Positions 35,858-45,428 of a stretch of DNA of 64,000 bases are shown here, piece by piece. The position numbers were made by a program, and so were the translations under genes. Each line of letters begins with the position of its first letter. Position 1 is the stretch's first letter. This DNA is from Pseudomonadota bacterium. GTDB lineage: Bacteria > Pseudomonadota > Alphaproteobacteria > Rhizobiales > Beijerinckiaceae. The stretch covers positions 11,671 to 75,670 of the forward strand of contig JAEWKH010000002.1 in the NCBI GenBank assembly GCA_023386155.1, written 5' to 3'. The notes under the pieces were generated by a model. It ran no database searches, was not told where the DNA came from, and worked only from the letters and a program-made list of their open reading frames with translations.

Positions 35858-36542
35858 GTTTTCCGCCACTATTGCCGTGGCCGCTATTGCCGCCACCGTT
35901 CCCGGCGGGACCGTCCTGATCGGTGCCATCTCCATTATTGGATCTGCCGGGATTGGACGAGTCGTTGCCGTCATCGTCATTGCCATGGCCATTGTTGCCG
36001 TGACCACCTCTATTACCGCTGCTGGCATTCCCGCTTCCACCCGTACTGCCGCTTCCACCAGTGCTGCCGCCATCAACGGCCGATCCGCCTGAGCTACTTC
36101 CGTTTACACCGCTACGAGTGCCGCCGGCGCTACCTGCCCCCGAACTGCTGCTATCCGCCACAGCACCGCTACGTTCCGGACTCGCGCTGCCGCCGGCGGT
36201 TCCGTTATTGCCGGCACCGGTAGTGCCGCCACTGGAGCCGCCACGGACAGGGCTCACAGCCTCCGGACCGACCACACCGCTGTTGCCGATGGATCCGGTC
36301 ACGGTGTTATCCTGGTCTAAGTCCGTCGGACGATCCATTCGGCGCAGGGCTTGAGGCCGGATGGTACAGCGACAGGTTTCCTGACCTCGTATGATGTGGA
36401 ACCGGCAATTGTAATACATGGAGGCATCAGGGACCGCAGGCACGCATTGTTGCAGGGTCCTGAGGCTCTGCGCATGGGTTGGGGTTCCAAGGGCGAGGAA
36501 GAGGGCAGCGCTGGACAAAGCGAGGACATATGAACGCTTCAT
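35853..36542 (-). CDS. Secreted Gly/Ser/Asn-rich protein with a Cys-containing N-terminal domain
   Basis: A 229-residue exported protein of unknown function. Residues 1-24 are a signal peptide (MKRSYVLALSSAALFLALG, cleavage near THAQ). Residues 25-80 form a small domain with four cysteines (33, 46, 57, 59), suited to two disulfides in the periplasm. From about 84 to the end the sequence is low complexity, rich in Gly, Ser, Asn and later Asp/His (GNRGGHGNNGHGNDDDGND), so probably disordered. The ATG at 36542 has AGGTGA seven bases upstream; a GTG at 36551 is an alternative. GGAAC-N16-CGTC upstream (36608-36632) resembles an EcfG promoter with one mismatch. Confidence 0.75.
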   Translation of the reverse strand: MKRSYVLALSSAALFLALGTPTHAQSLRTLQQCVPAVPDASMYYNCRFHIIRGQETCRCTIRPQALRRMDRPTDLDQDNTVTGSIGNSGVVGPEAVSPVRGGSSGGTTGAGNNGTAGGSASPERSGAVADSSSSGAGSAGGTRSGVNGSSSGGSAVDGGSTGGSGSTGGSGNASSGNRGGHGNNGHGNDDDGNDSSNPGRSNNGDGTDQDGPAGNGGGNSGHGNSGGKR

Positions 36543-36607
36543 AGTGTTCACCTAGATAATGCCAATTTTGATGATGAGCCGCATCGATGCAGCTCGCTTG
36601 GCTAGAA

Positions 36608-36632
36608 GACGCTGCTTTAGGAATAGTGTTCC
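36608..36632 (-). promoter_or_regulatory. Weak EcfG-like promoter of the Gly/Ser/Asn-rich gene
   Basis: Leftward GGAAC (36632-36628), 16 bp, CGTC (36611-36608): one mismatch from GGAAC-N16-CGTT. It would start transcription near 36601, about 60 bases before the ATG. A similar one-mismatch hit occurs before serA, where it is probably chance, so the evidence is modest. Confidence 0.3.
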
Positions 36633-36644
36633 GTTATATAGATA

Positions 36645-36685
36645 AAAAACTCTTCTTCTAGGAATGGGAACTTTATTGAGTTTTT
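36645..36685 (-). terminator. Possible terminator of selO
   Basis: Read leftward, AAAAACTC (36685-36678) and GAGTTTTT (36652-36645) can pair, with a 25-base loop, and a T-run follows. It lies 59 bp after the selO stop. The stem is weak and AT-rich, so confidence is low. Confidence 0.25.
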
Positions 36686-36743
36686 AGCTTTACGGCGGCT
36701 GTTCACATTGAAGAGCTTGGCAATATGTCTGCGCGTGCTTTCA

Positions 36744-38180
36744 TCAGCGGTGGATGATTTTCTCTTCTCTATACGCTTCAGTCATGACGCGGATCTCGGC
36801 GAGCTTTGCCTCAAATGCCGACCAGTTATCGTCCGCAGCAATCGGAGCCCAAAGCGCTTCGACTTCGTCGATCAGCATGGTGCATGGGGTAAGTCGCGTA
36901 AAGTAGGAATGATCGAGCCTGATCCGAGGTAATGGAGCGAAGGCTTCGAGTGCGGCGCGAACGGGTTCGAAGGACGATTCTGCATAAAGATGTGCGGAAG
37001 GGCTTTTCTCTACGCGCTGCGTGCTCAGATGCCCGCCATACCAGTCGAAGAAGGTCTGCTCGAACGGAGCCTTGCTTTCGTGCAGGAATGTCCACAAGGC
37101 TTTCGCAAGAGCTCCATCCTGCTCAAAGCCTCTCGATTGCAGACCAAGGCGACGCAGAATGGCAGCAGGGAATTCGCGGTGGAGAGCAGGTTCGAATGTC
37201 GTCAGCGCCTGCTCAAGTTTGCCTTGCGGGGCAAGGGGAAGCAGGCATTCCGCCAAGCGGAACAGGTTCCACAAGAGCGTGTCGGGTTGCCGGCCGAAGG
37301 CATAAAGGCCGGTCTCGTCGAAATAGGCAGCCTTGAAACCGGGCTCGTAGACGGGAAGGAAACGCCACGGGCCATAATCGAAACTTTCCCCCGTGATGTT
37401 GATGTTGTCGGTGTTGAGCACGCCGTGCACGAAGCCTGCTGCCATCCATTGCGCGCCCATGCGGGCCACCCGTCGACAGACCTCTTCCAGAAAAGCGGTT
37501 GCGCGGTCCTCCTCTCCCTCACGCCAGATCGCCGGCATGTAGGCTTGAATGGTGTAGTCGAGCAACTTGCGGAGATTGTCGGTCTCATCCAGGTAGAGCA
37601 GACGCTGGAAGGTTCCGATGCGAATGTGGGAATGGCTGAGCCGCACCAGAACCGACGAGCGGGTGGGGGAGGGCTCGTCGCCACGTTCGAGCTCCTCGCC
37701 CGTTTCGATCAGGCTGAAGGACTTCGAGGTCTCGACCCCAAGCGCTTCGAGCATTTCGGTCGCCAGGATCTCGCGCACCCCGCCCTTCAGGGTCAGGCGA
37801 CCATCCGCATGGCGTGACCACGGCGTTTGTCCGCTGCCTTTCGTACCGAGGTCGAGCAGCCTGCCGTCCTGCCCGTCGTGGAGCTGGGCAAAGAGAAAGC
37901 CGCGCCCGTCCCCGAGATGCGGGTTGTAGGTGCGGAACTGGTGGCCGTGGTAGCGCAGGGCGAGAGGTTGCTCGAGACTGCCCGGAAGGGGCGTGAAGCG
38001 CCCGAAATGATCGATCCACTCATCGTCGCTGAGCGATCCGAGACCGACCCGTTCGGCCCAGCGCTGGTTACGATATCGCAGGATGTGCCGAGGGAATGGT
38101 GCCGGACTGACGATGTCATAGAAGTCCGATCCGAGTTCCCGATGGCGCGTCGAGGCACGATAGGCGGCAGAGGGCGGCAT
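36744..38180 (-). CDS. selO: Protein adenylyltransferase SelO (YdiU family)
   Basis: A 478-residue pseudokinase that transfers AMP from ATP to Ser, Thr or Tyr of target proteins; in E. coli it acts on redox enzymes. Visible family sequence: RYHGHQFRTYNPHLGDGRGFLFAQ, LDLGTKGSGQTPWSR, LTLKGGVREILATEML, and the catalytic region MAAGFVHGVLNTDNINITGESFDYGPW with the metal-binding Asn and Asp. There is no C-terminal selenocysteine/cysteine motif: the protein ends EEKIIHR. The ATG at 38180 has GGGAT about ten bases upstream; a GTG at 38198 would add six residues. It stands alone, divergent from a small membrane protein gene. Confidence 0.93.
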   Translation of the reverse strand: MPPSAAYRASTRHRELGSDFYDIVSPAPFPRHILRYRNQRWAERVGLGSLSDDEWIDHFGRFTPLPGSLEQPLALRYHGHQFRTYNPHLGDGRGFLFAQLHDGQDGRLLDLGTKGSGQTPWSRHADGRLTLKGGVREILATEMLEALGVETSKSFSLIETGEELERGDEPSPTRSSVLVRLSHSHIRIGTFQRLLYLDETDNLRKLLDYTIQAYMPAIWREGEEDRATAFLEEVCRRVARMGAQWMAAGFVHGVLNTDNINITGESFDYGPWRFLPVYEPGFKAAYFDETGLYAFGRQPDTLLWNLFRLAECLLPLAPQGKLEQALTTFEPALHREFPAAILRRLGLQSRGFEQDGALAKALWTFLHESKAPFEQTFFDWYGGHLSTQRVEKSPSAHLYAESSFEPVRAALEAFAPLPRIRLDHSYFTRLTPCTMLIDEVEALWAPIAADDNWSAFEAKLAEIRVMTEAYREEKIIHR

Positions 38181-38545
38181 AGACGATATCCCGTTCACTC
38201 GGGTTCAATCCCAAGCCGGCCGAAATGTTCAGAAACGCCGCGGCAGATCAAGACGGCCATGAGCAAGGCCAATGCAGGGTCCGATTGCCGAAGCAGCGAA
38301 GGCGATCGGTGAGGAATCGACATTTACAATGTTGCAAAAAGCCGTGAATCCGAGCCGTCGTGCCTCTTTGCCCAAAAATTATGCGCGGCGGGCGGGTCGG
38401 TAAAAAGTTCTGCCTTTTCCTTGCGTTCCGCCTCATTGTTCATGCGAGGCAGAGTCACCGTCCCTGCAATTTGCATTTTCGTCTATTGGCTGCGACCGAG
38501 AGGTCCCCTAGGATTCTTCCAGCAAAGCAGACGGGAGGAAGGTTT
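38181..38545. other. 365-bp divergent intergenic region
   Basis: This region separates selO (leftward) from the small membrane protein (rightward). I see no credible gene: the frame open from 38360 has no ribosome binding site before 38546. Composition is mixed, with AT-rich patches near 38325-38340 and 38395-38415. No clear operator or hairpin was recognised. Confidence 0.5.
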
Positions 38546-38746
38546 ATGGCATACAAGGATGTGCTGAGCCTTTGCGGCCGGATTGGGCTGGTCGTGGCTG
38601 CGTTCGCGTTCGTCGCCGGAATCGTTGCCGGTCCTCTTCTTGAAAGGATGTGGTCGTCGCCGCTGACGGTCACGCAGAACAACGATGCGCCTCTTCCGGT
38701 GCCGCCCAAGGCTCCCGCCGATCCCCAGGCAGGCCAGCCGGGCTAA
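38546..38746 (+). CDS. Small single-span membrane protein
   Basis: A 66-residue hypothetical protein. Residues about 8-32 (SLCGRIGLVVAAFAFVAGIVAG) form one membrane helix. The rest (about 33-66) is polar and Pro-rich (PLPVPPKAPADPQAGQPG), ending extracytoplasmically or in the cytoplasm; topology is not certain. The ATG at 38546 is decided by a strong GGGAGGAAGG site. No family is recognised. It is followed 80 bp later by another small hypothetical gene. Confidence 0.7.
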   Translation: MAYKDVLSLCGRIGLVVAAFAFVAGIVAGPLLERMWSSPLTVTQNNDAPLPVPPKAPADPQAGQPG

Positions 38747-38826
38747 CACCTTTTTAGAGATCTCTGGTTCATAACCCGTCATCGCCGGTGCAGGCAGAGA
38801 TGCAGCTCGTCTTCGGGAAGGGTGCG

Positions 38827-39201
38827 ATGAACAGCGAGTCGCTTTTACGGCAAGAGATCCGTGACTCTCTTGGTTTCGTCCGCAGCATGATCGATCATTA
38901 TTCCGGCCTCTACTCGGGCGAGAACCTGACCCGGGACGTCCTGCGCTTCTGCGACGACATGACGGCCTATGGGGAGCCGAATCCCCGGTTGAAAGAAGCG
39001 CGGCGCATTGTCGAGGAGCGCTGCCGTCAGCTTGCTGGAGCAACCGACCGCTTCGCTCAGCGGGACCCGGCCTCGATCGCGGCCATGCGGGCGCAGGCCG
39101 TCGCGGCCATCGACCTGTTCCAGGATGCCGCCTTCGAATGGCGCAGGACCCGCGCGACCCTTCCGTCCTCGGGGCGCCTGCTGCGCAGGAAAAGTCTTTA
39201 A
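38827..39201 (+). CDS. Hypothetical helical protein
   Basis: A 124-residue, probably all-alpha soluble protein (MNSESLLRQEIRDSLGFVRSM), rich in Arg, Ala, Glu and Asp, ending in a basic tail (SSGRLLRRKSL). It has no signal peptide and no family I recognise. The ATG at 38827 has GGGAAGGG upstream; an ATG at 38800 and a GTG at 38788 also lie in frame but have poorer sites. It is convergent with the L,D-transpeptidase gene, 23 bp apart. Confidence 0.65.
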   Translation: MNSESLLRQEIRDSLGFVRSMIDHYSGLYSGENLTRDVLRFCDDMTAYGEPNPRLKEARRIVEERCRQLAGATDRFAQRDPASIAAMRAQAVAAIDLFQDAAFEWRRTRATLPSSGRLLRRKSL

Positions 39202-39224
39202 CGCCCCGTTAAGCATGAGCCGCT

Positions 39225-40577
39225 TTACAGGCGCTTGGGCCTGATCGAGGCCGTTGCCGGCACATCCACGACCTGAGGCTCCGCCGGCGGTTCGCTTTTC
39301 GGGGCATCGAGCCCATAGACATCATCGCGGAAATGCACCGTGCCGTCCGCCGTCGCATAGCCTGTCAGGTAGACCCACGCGACGGGGACTGGCTTTTCGA
39401 GACGGATATCCTGCCGGGCCGCGCTGGCGATGGCTGCATCGATCCCTTCTCTCGTCCATGGGCCGGCCTGTCCATTCGTGCCGCGCAGCAGCCATTCGGC
39501 GAAGTCGGCGACATCGGCCACGCGGACGCAGCCTGAGGAATGGAAGCGCGCATCCTGCGCGAAGAGCTGCTTCTTGGGCGTGTCGTGCATGTAGACGGCA
39601 TGCTTGTTCGGCATGTCGATGCGGATCTGGCCGAGCGAGTTGATTGCGCCGGGATCCTGCCGCAGCGTGTAGTTCACCGCGTTCTGCGTCGACCAGTCGA
39701 GCGCCTTGGGATCGACTTCCTGCCCCTTCGCATCGAGAATGCGGATCTTCATCTTTTCCAGATAGCCCGGATCCTTCCGGACATGGGGGATGACGTCCTT
39801 CTTGATCAGGGAGACGGGCACCGTCCATGTAGGGTTGAGATTGACGGCCGTGACGCGGGTTTCCACGGTCGGCGAGGGGCGGTCCACCTTGCCGGCGATG
39901 GCGACGAAGCGGCGCGCCACCTGCCCGCGCTCGACCGCTTCCACGGCAGCGGATGGAATGTTCACGACCACGTAACGGTCGCCGAAGGAAAAGGTGGAGC
40001 CGGCCAGCCTCTGGGCAGAGGCCGTGAGTTGCCGGTGGCGCGTGAGAGCCGGAACGTTCAATGCTTCCAGGGTTCGCGCCCGCACGGCGCCGGATTCCGG
40101 CAGGCCGTGTCGAGCCTGGAATCGTTTGACGGCGCCAGCCAGTTCCGCGTCGAAGACAGGACTCGTGGCGGACGTGTCGGGGAGGTCCCCCGCCAATGCG
40201 AGACGCTGCCTCAGCGTCGCGACGAGCGGGCCCTTGTCGCCCGCCTTCAGAACCGTGCCGGCGGGCAGGGTGGGCCATCCTCCCGCTTCGGCAATGCGCT
40301 TATAGGTCCAGGCCGCCCGCATCGTGTTGATGAAGGTGTCCGCATCGAGACTGGGGCGCGGATCCTGCGAGATCGAAACCGCAGGCGCGAGCACTGCTGC
40401 GTTCGGTCGCAGGCTCTTCCCGGCAGCAGATGGAGCCGGGGAGCCCGGCGATGCCTGGGCAGGGGCGGACGGCGGGGCATTTTCGGGAGCCGCCAGGGCG
40501 ACCGGATTGCCTCCGAGGATGGAGCCGGAGACAAGAGCCAGTCCAAGGCAAAGACGTTGAATGTTCCCATAGGTCAT
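39225..40577 (-). CDS. L,D-transpeptidase (YcbB/LdtD-like, YkuD domain)
   Basis: A 450-residue periplasmic enzyme likely to make 3-3 peptidoglycan cross-links or attach proteins to the wall. It has a signal peptide (LCLGLALVSGSILGGNPVALA), a Pro/Ala-rich linker, a peptidoglycan-binding domain (about 112-176, GDKGPLVATLRQRL to KRFQARHGLPESG) and a YkuD catalytic domain (about 200-365) with His346 and the nucleophile Cys350 in HSSGCVRV. The large insertion between the domain start and the Cys motif (NPTWTVPVSLIKKDVIP) is typical of the YcbB class. It stands alone between small hypothetical genes. Confidence 0.92.
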   Translation of the reverse strand: MTYGNIQRLCLGLALVSGSILGGNPVALAAPENAPPSAPAQASPGSPAPSAAGKSLRPNAAVLAPAVSISQDPRPSLDADTFINTMRAAWTYKRIAEAGGWPTLPAGTVLKAGDKGPLVATLRQRLALAGDLPDTSATSPVFDAELAGAVKRFQARHGLPESGAVRARTLEALNVPALTRHRQLTASAQRLAGSTFSFGDRYVVVNIPSAAVEAVERGQVARRFVAIAGKVDRPSPTVETRVTAVNLNPTWTVPVSLIKKDVIPHVRKDPGYLEKMKIRILDAKGQEVDPKALDWSTQNAVNYTLRQDPGAINSLGQIRIDMPNKHAVYMHDTPKKQLFAQDARFHSSGCVRVADVADFAEWLLRGTNGQAGPWTREGIDAAIASAARQDIRLEKPVPVAWVYLTGYATADGTVHFRDDVYGLDAPKSEPPAEPQVVDVPATASIRPKRL

Positions 40578-40768
40578 GTCCAGACTATGGGCGAGGATCG
40601 TTTAAAAAAAGCTGCAAAGGTGGGGTGGAATAGGGCCGGCTGCAAAGCGTGGAATTGCCGGGCTCTCTCGAACGTGAACCAGGCCCGGATCGGCTCCGGG
40701 GCAACGATGCGTGAACGGATCGGGCCTGGCCGACTTAATATTGAAAATCTCTTGATCGTGAGGAGCCA

Positions 40769-40996
40769 ATGACGTCCGAGGAAATCAAGGAACTGAACGC
40801 TGCGCGCGAAAACCTTGTGAAGCGGCGCAGGGAGATGGCGCGGCAGATTTCCGAGGCGCCGCTCCCTTCCGTCGAGATGGCGGAGGAGCTCACGAAGATC
40901 CTCTTGGCGATCGAGGCGCTGGACCGGACCCTCAACGAGGCGGGCCATCCTTACATGAGCCAAGGGGTCGTCGAGCAACTCCGGGCCGATCGCTGA
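40769..40996 (+). CDS. Small conserved-looking hypothetical protein
   Basis: A 75-residue, highly charged helical protein (EEIKELNAARENLVKRRREMARQI) with no signal peptide, probably forming a helical hairpin. It has a good ribosome binding site (GAGGAG, about five bases before the ATG). No family is recognised. It stands between the divergent L,D-transpeptidase gene and the convergent alpha/beta hydrolase gene. Confidence 0.7.
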   Translation: MTSEEIKELNAARENLVKRRREMARQISEAPLPSVEMAEELTKILLAIEALDRTLNEAGHPYMSQGVVEQLRADR

Positions 40997-41049
40997 TTCC
41001 GGGGGAATTGATTTCAGCGGGAGCGTAAACGTCCTTTTCCGCCTGTCAC

Positions 41050-41871
41050 TTACGCGAACGCTGCCAGCTCCACGAGCATGTCGGTCAGCGGATCGTCCGG
41101 GTCGGCGAGTCCGGCGATGACGTCGAAATGGTGAGCATCCGGCACCTCATGGTACTCCGTTACGACCCCGGCGTGCCCCCATCGTTCGACGACGGTGTGC
41201 GACTGGCGCAGGAATTCGCTGCTTTCGGCTCCGCCGACGACGGCGATGAGGCGGCCGCCCGCAGGCGGGTCCCACTCCAGCGGGCTCATGCGGTGCGCCT
41301 CCTCGGGGGTCAGGCCGAGGGCCTTGTTGATCGAGGTCAGGACCAGAGGAGGCAGGTCGAACAGGCCCGAGATCGGCATGGCGGCGCGGACGGGAATCCG
41401 CAAGGTGGCCGGACGCGCCATGAGGCATGCCGTCAGATGGCCGCCCGCGGAATGGCCGCTGACGACAAGAGGACGGCTCGTGCGCTCCATGATGAAATTG
41501 GCCGCGGCCTCCATTTCGGCAACGATATCGGCCAGTCTGGCGGCAGGAGCGAGGGTATAGCTCGGAATTGCGACCGTCAGACCGCGTTCGTTGGCGCCGC
41601 GGGCCAGGTGGCTGGAGGTCGACTTGTCGAGCGCCTGCCAGTAGCCGCCATGAATGTACAGCACCACCGGGCGGTCCGCGCCGCCGTCGCGTGGATGGAA
41701 GAGATCGAGCCTCTGACGCTCGCCGGGCCCGTAGGCGAGATCCAGGTCGCAGCGCGCGCTCGCGCGATATGACGCGGAATCCCGCTGCCAGCCCGCGATA
41801 TGAGCGGGGTGGTCGGGAACGCGTGCCCGGTTGTTGTACTCGGCCTCGAGGTCGAGTTCCTCGGCTGCCAT
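41050..41871 (-). CDS. Alpha/beta hydrolase, arylformamidase-like
   Basis: A 273-residue serine hydrolase. HGGYW (74-78) forms the oxyanion hole, GHSAGGH (139-145) holds the nucleophile Ser141, and PDAHHFDVIAGL near the C-terminus holds the catalytic His. The N-terminus (EAEYNNRARVPDH) and HGGYW are typical of kynurenine formamidase/arylformamidase-type enzymes. It is the last gene of the first ABC transporter operon, 11 bp after the ATPase gene, next to an anthranilate-CoA pathway. It may therefore release anthranilate or a related aromatic amine from an N-acyl precursor (inferred). TGAGGA precedes the ATG at 41871; the frame is open to 42063 but that part is ATPase coding. Confidence 0.82.
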   Translation of the reverse strand: MAAEELDLEAEYNNRARVPDHPAHIAGWQRDSASYRASARCDLDLAYGPGERQRLDLFHPRDGGADRPVVLYIHGGYWQALDKSTSSHLARGANERGLTVAIPSYTLAPAARLADIVAEMEAAANFIMERTSRPLVVSGHSAGGHLTACLMARPATLRIPVRAAMPISGLFDLPPLVLTSINKALGLTPEEAHRMSPLEWDPPAGGRLIAVVGGAESSEFLRQSHTVVERWGHAGVVTEYHEVPDAHHFDVIAGLADPDDPLTDMLVELAAFA

Positions 41872-41882
41872 CGCGACTGTCC

Positions 41883-42580
<698 letters not shown>

Positions 42581-42581
<1 letters not shown>

Positions 42582-43336
42582 CAGACCATCTCCTCTTCGC
42601 CGAGATAGGCGGCACGGACCTCCGGATTGGCCCTGATGCGCTCCGGCGTGTCGGTAGCGATCACGCGGCCGTAGACGAGAACCGAGACACGATCGGCCAA
42701 CGAGAAGACCGCATCCATATCATGCTCGATCAGCACGATGGTGAGGCGGCTCTTCAGGCGCCGCAGGGTCTCGACCACACGCTGGGATTCGTCGTGCCCG
42801 GTCCCGGCGAGCGGCTCGTCGAGCAGCAGCAGCTTCGGCTCCGTCGCAAGGCCGATGGCGAGTTCGAGCTGTCGCTTCTCTCCGTGGGACAGCAGGCCTG
42901 CGGGGATATGGGCGCGAGCAGCCAGCCCGGCCTGAGCGAGGCAGTCCATGGCAGAGTCATTCAGCGCTTTCTCCTGCGAGGCATTGCCGAAGAAGCGGAA
43001 GCTCGATCCCGAGCGCGCCTGAACGGCAAGCGCCACGTTCTCGAGAGCCGAGAAGCCCGGCAGGATCGAGGTGATCTGGAAGGACCGCGCCAGTCCGCGC
43101 CTGACGCGCTGCGGCATCGGAAGGTTCGTCACGTCCTCGCCGCCGAACAGGATCGTTCCGGAATTCGAGCCCAGAGTGCCGGAGATCTGATGGATCAGGG
43201 TCGTCTTGCCGGCGCCGTTGGGACCGATGATGGCGTGCAGCTCGCCGGGCTGGACGGACAGGCTGACGTCGTCGGTGACGACGAGCGCGCCGTAGGACTT
43301 GCGCAGGTGACGAAGTTCGAGCAGCGGCTCAACCAT
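42581..43336 (-). CDS. ABC transporter ATPase (LivG-like), system 1
   Basis: A 251-residue ATPase with Walker A GPNGAGKTT, the LivG insert (RRGLARSFQITSILPGFSALENV), signature LSHGEKRQLELAIGLA, Walker B LLLLDEPLAGTGHDES and switch His in IEHDM. It is the second nucleotide-binding subunit of the importer. Its start overlaps the permease stop by eight bases and its stop overlaps the LivF-like start, so translation is coupled. Confidence 0.9.
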
Positions 43337-44360
43337 GGCGGGGCCTCCGCAGCAGGCCCATGATGCCGCCCCTGACGAACAGAACGATCAGGATGAGGAG
43401 GGGCCCGAACACCATCTTCCAGTTCTCGGCGAGATGGGCGCGGGTTTCCTCGCCCAGGAAGAAGCTCATGGAATGCAGGATCTCCGGCAGGAATTCCTCC
43501 AGCAGCAGGAACGCGGCGGCGCCGATGATGGCGCCGTGCAGGGTGCCGAGCCCGCCGAGCACCACCATGAAGATCAGCTCGCCGGAGCGCTGCCAGGTCA
43601 TGAAGGCCGGGCTCACGAACTCCGCCTGGTTCGCCAGAAGGCATCCGGCAAGCCCTGCCATCATGCCGCTGAGCACATAGGCGGCGAGCTGAAAGCGGAA
43701 GGGCTGGAAGCCGATCGCCTCCATGCGAAGGGCGTTCTCCCGGGTTCCGCGCAGGACACGCCCGAACCTGGACGCTACGACGGATCGGGAAAACGCATAG
43801 GCGACGAAGAGACAGAACAGGCAGAACCAGTAGAAGGCGAAGTCGTTCTCCAGGATGCCGGAGCCCGCCACGAGACTGCGTGACGGCAGCGTCATGCCAT
43901 CGTCGCCACCATAGGCCGCCAGCGACGTGGCAAGGAAGTAGAGCATCTGTCCGAACGCGAGGGTGATCATGATGAAGTAGACGCCCTTGGTCCGCAGCGA
44001 GATCGCTCCCGTGACCAGGGCGAAGAGGGCCGAGGCCGCGAGCGCCACTGGGATCTGGATGAGTGCATCCTCGATGCCATGGCTCGCGAGAATGCCGACC
44101 GCGTAGCCTCCGATCCCCAGGAAGGCCGCGTGGCCGAAGCTCACGAGCGCGCCGTAGCCGAGAACGAGGTCGAGCGCCATGGCGGCAATGCCGAAGATCA
44201 TCACCCGTGTCAGAAGGGACAGGACATAACCCTCCGCGCCGGAGAACGCGGCAAGCAGCGGCGCTGCCGCGAAGGCTGCGAAGAGAATGACGGGAACGGC
44301 CTCGAACCGTCTTGTGAGCGTTGGCATGGAAGCGGATGATCTTTCGGCGAGTTCGGTCAT
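43329..44360 (-). CDS. ABC transporter permease (LivM-like), system 1
   Basis: A 343-residue membrane subunit with about nine hydrophobic segments. It shows the LivM pattern GYGALVSFGHAAFLGIGGYAVGIL and the coupling-loop motif RENALRMEAIGFQPFRFQLAAY. AGGGTGC precedes the ATG at 44360. It follows the LivH-like gene by nine bases. Confidence 0.9.
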   Translation of the reverse strand: MTELAERSSASMPTLTRRFEAVPVILFAAFAAAPLLAAFSGAEGYVLSLLTRVMIFGIAAMALDLVLGYGALVSFGHAAFLGIGGYAVGILASHGIEDALIQIPVALAASALFALVTGAISLRTKGVYFIMITLAFGQMLYFLATSLAAYGGDDGMTLPSRSLVAGSGILENDFAFYWFCLFCLFVAYAFSRSVVASRFGRVLRGTRENALRMEAIGFQPFRFQLAAYVLSGMMAGLAGCLLANQAEFVSPAFMTWQRSGELIFMVVLGGLGTLHGAIIGAAAFLLLEEFLPEILHSMSFFLGEETRAHLAENWKMVFGPLLILIVLFVRGGIMGLLRRPRHG

Positions 44361-44369
44361 GAACGCACC

Positions 44370-45290
44370 CTAGCGTTTCACGGGGAACAGGCCGGAGGGG
44401 CGGAAGAACAGCACCGCAGCCATGAAGATATAGATCAGCATCGGGGCGATGGCCCGTCCGGTCTGGCTTGCCGCCGCGGGATCGAGAAAAAGGCGCAGCA
44501 GGTTCGGCGCGAAGGTCCGTCCGACCGTATCCACCAGGCCGATCAGGAGCGCCGCCAGGAACGCGCCGCGAATCGAGCCGATGCCGCCGATGACGATGAC
44601 CACGAAGGCGAGGATGAGGATGTTGTCGCCCATGCCCGGCTCCACCGAAAGGATCGGCGCCACCATCGCGCCGGCAAAGCCCGCGAGCATGGCTCCGAAG
44701 CCGAACACGATCATGAACAGCCTCTGGATGTTGACGCCGAGCGCCGACACCATGGAGGCGTTGCTGGCTCCGGCGCGCACCAGCATGCCGACGCGCGTGT
44801 GGTTGACCAGAACGTAGAGCAGGGCGGCGACCACGAGGCCTGCCGCGATGATGGCGAGGCGATAGACGGGATAGAGCAGGCCGTTTGCGATCTCCACCGA
44901 GCCCGAGAGAAGTTCGGGAACGGGGACGCTCAGCGGGGCCGCGCCCCAGACGAACTTCACGGCCTGGTTCAGGAACAGGATCACGCCGAAGGTGGCGAGC
45001 ACCTGATCGAGGTGGTCGCGATCGTAGAGATGCCTGAAGATCAGAACCTCGAGCAGAAGCCCGAAGGCCAGGGCCGAGGGCAGGGCGAGGAGCAGCGCCC
45101 AGCCGAAGCTGCCCGTCCAGGCGCTGAACGCCGCCACCAGATAGGCGCCGACCATGTACTGCACGCCGTGGGCGAGGTTGATGAAGTCCATCACGCCGAA
45201 CACCAGGGTCAGCCCGGCGGCGATGAGAAAGAGGATGAGGCCGAACTGAAGGCCGTTCAGAGCCTGGACGAAGAGGAGTGTTGCGTTCAT
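44370..45290 (-). CDS. ABC transporter permease (LivH-like), system 1
   Basis: A 306-residue membrane subunit with eight or so helices and the LivH pattern GLTLVFGVMDFINLAHGVQYMVGAY, RAGASNASMVSALGVNIQRLF and GGIGSIRGAFLAALLIG. The ATG at 45290 gives the family N-terminus; the frame extends to 45374 without support. It is 138 bp downstream of the binding-protein gene, with a 28-bp palindrome between them. Confidence 0.9.
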   Translation of the reverse strand: MNATLLFVQALNGLQFGLILFLIAAGLTLVFGVMDFINLAHGVQYMVGAYLVAAFSAWTGSFGWALLLALPSALAFGLLLEVLIFRHLYDRDHLDQVLATFGVILFLNQAVKFVWGAAPLSVPVPELLSGSVEIANGLLYPVYRLAIIAAGLVVAALLYVLVNHTRVGMLVRAGASNASMVSALGVNIQRLFMIVFGFGAMLAGFAGAMVAPILSVEPGMGDNILILAFVVIVIGGIGSIRGAFLAALLIGLVDTVGRTFAPNLLRLFLDPAAASQTGRAIAPMLIYIFMAAVLFFRPSGLFPVKR

Positions 45291-45383
45291 CGGCGCTTCA
45301 CTGGCAGCGGACCTGCATCGATCGAGCCTCCGCTCGGGCGCTCCCATGGGAGAGCGCCATGATGATTGCGTCATAGAATAGGA

Positions 45384-45411
45384 ATCGATCTGCCCCGCGG
45401 GGCAGATCGAT
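45384..45411. terminator. 28-bp perfect palindrome between binding protein and permease genes
   Basis: A 14-bp half (ATCGATCTGCCCCG) is followed at once by its exact reverse complement. It starts 17 bp after the binding-protein stop. It has no clear T-run. Such hairpins often protect or partly terminate the binding-protein mRNA so that it is made in excess over the permeases (inferred). Confidence 0.55.
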
Positions 45412-45428
45412 CAGTTCCGTGGAGCGCC

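Noticed and set aside
35853..36300. Repetitive DNA that could be taken for a CRISPR or tandem-repeat array
   Set aside because: The repetition follows Gly/Ser/Asn codons within one open frame and has no constant repeat or spacer length.
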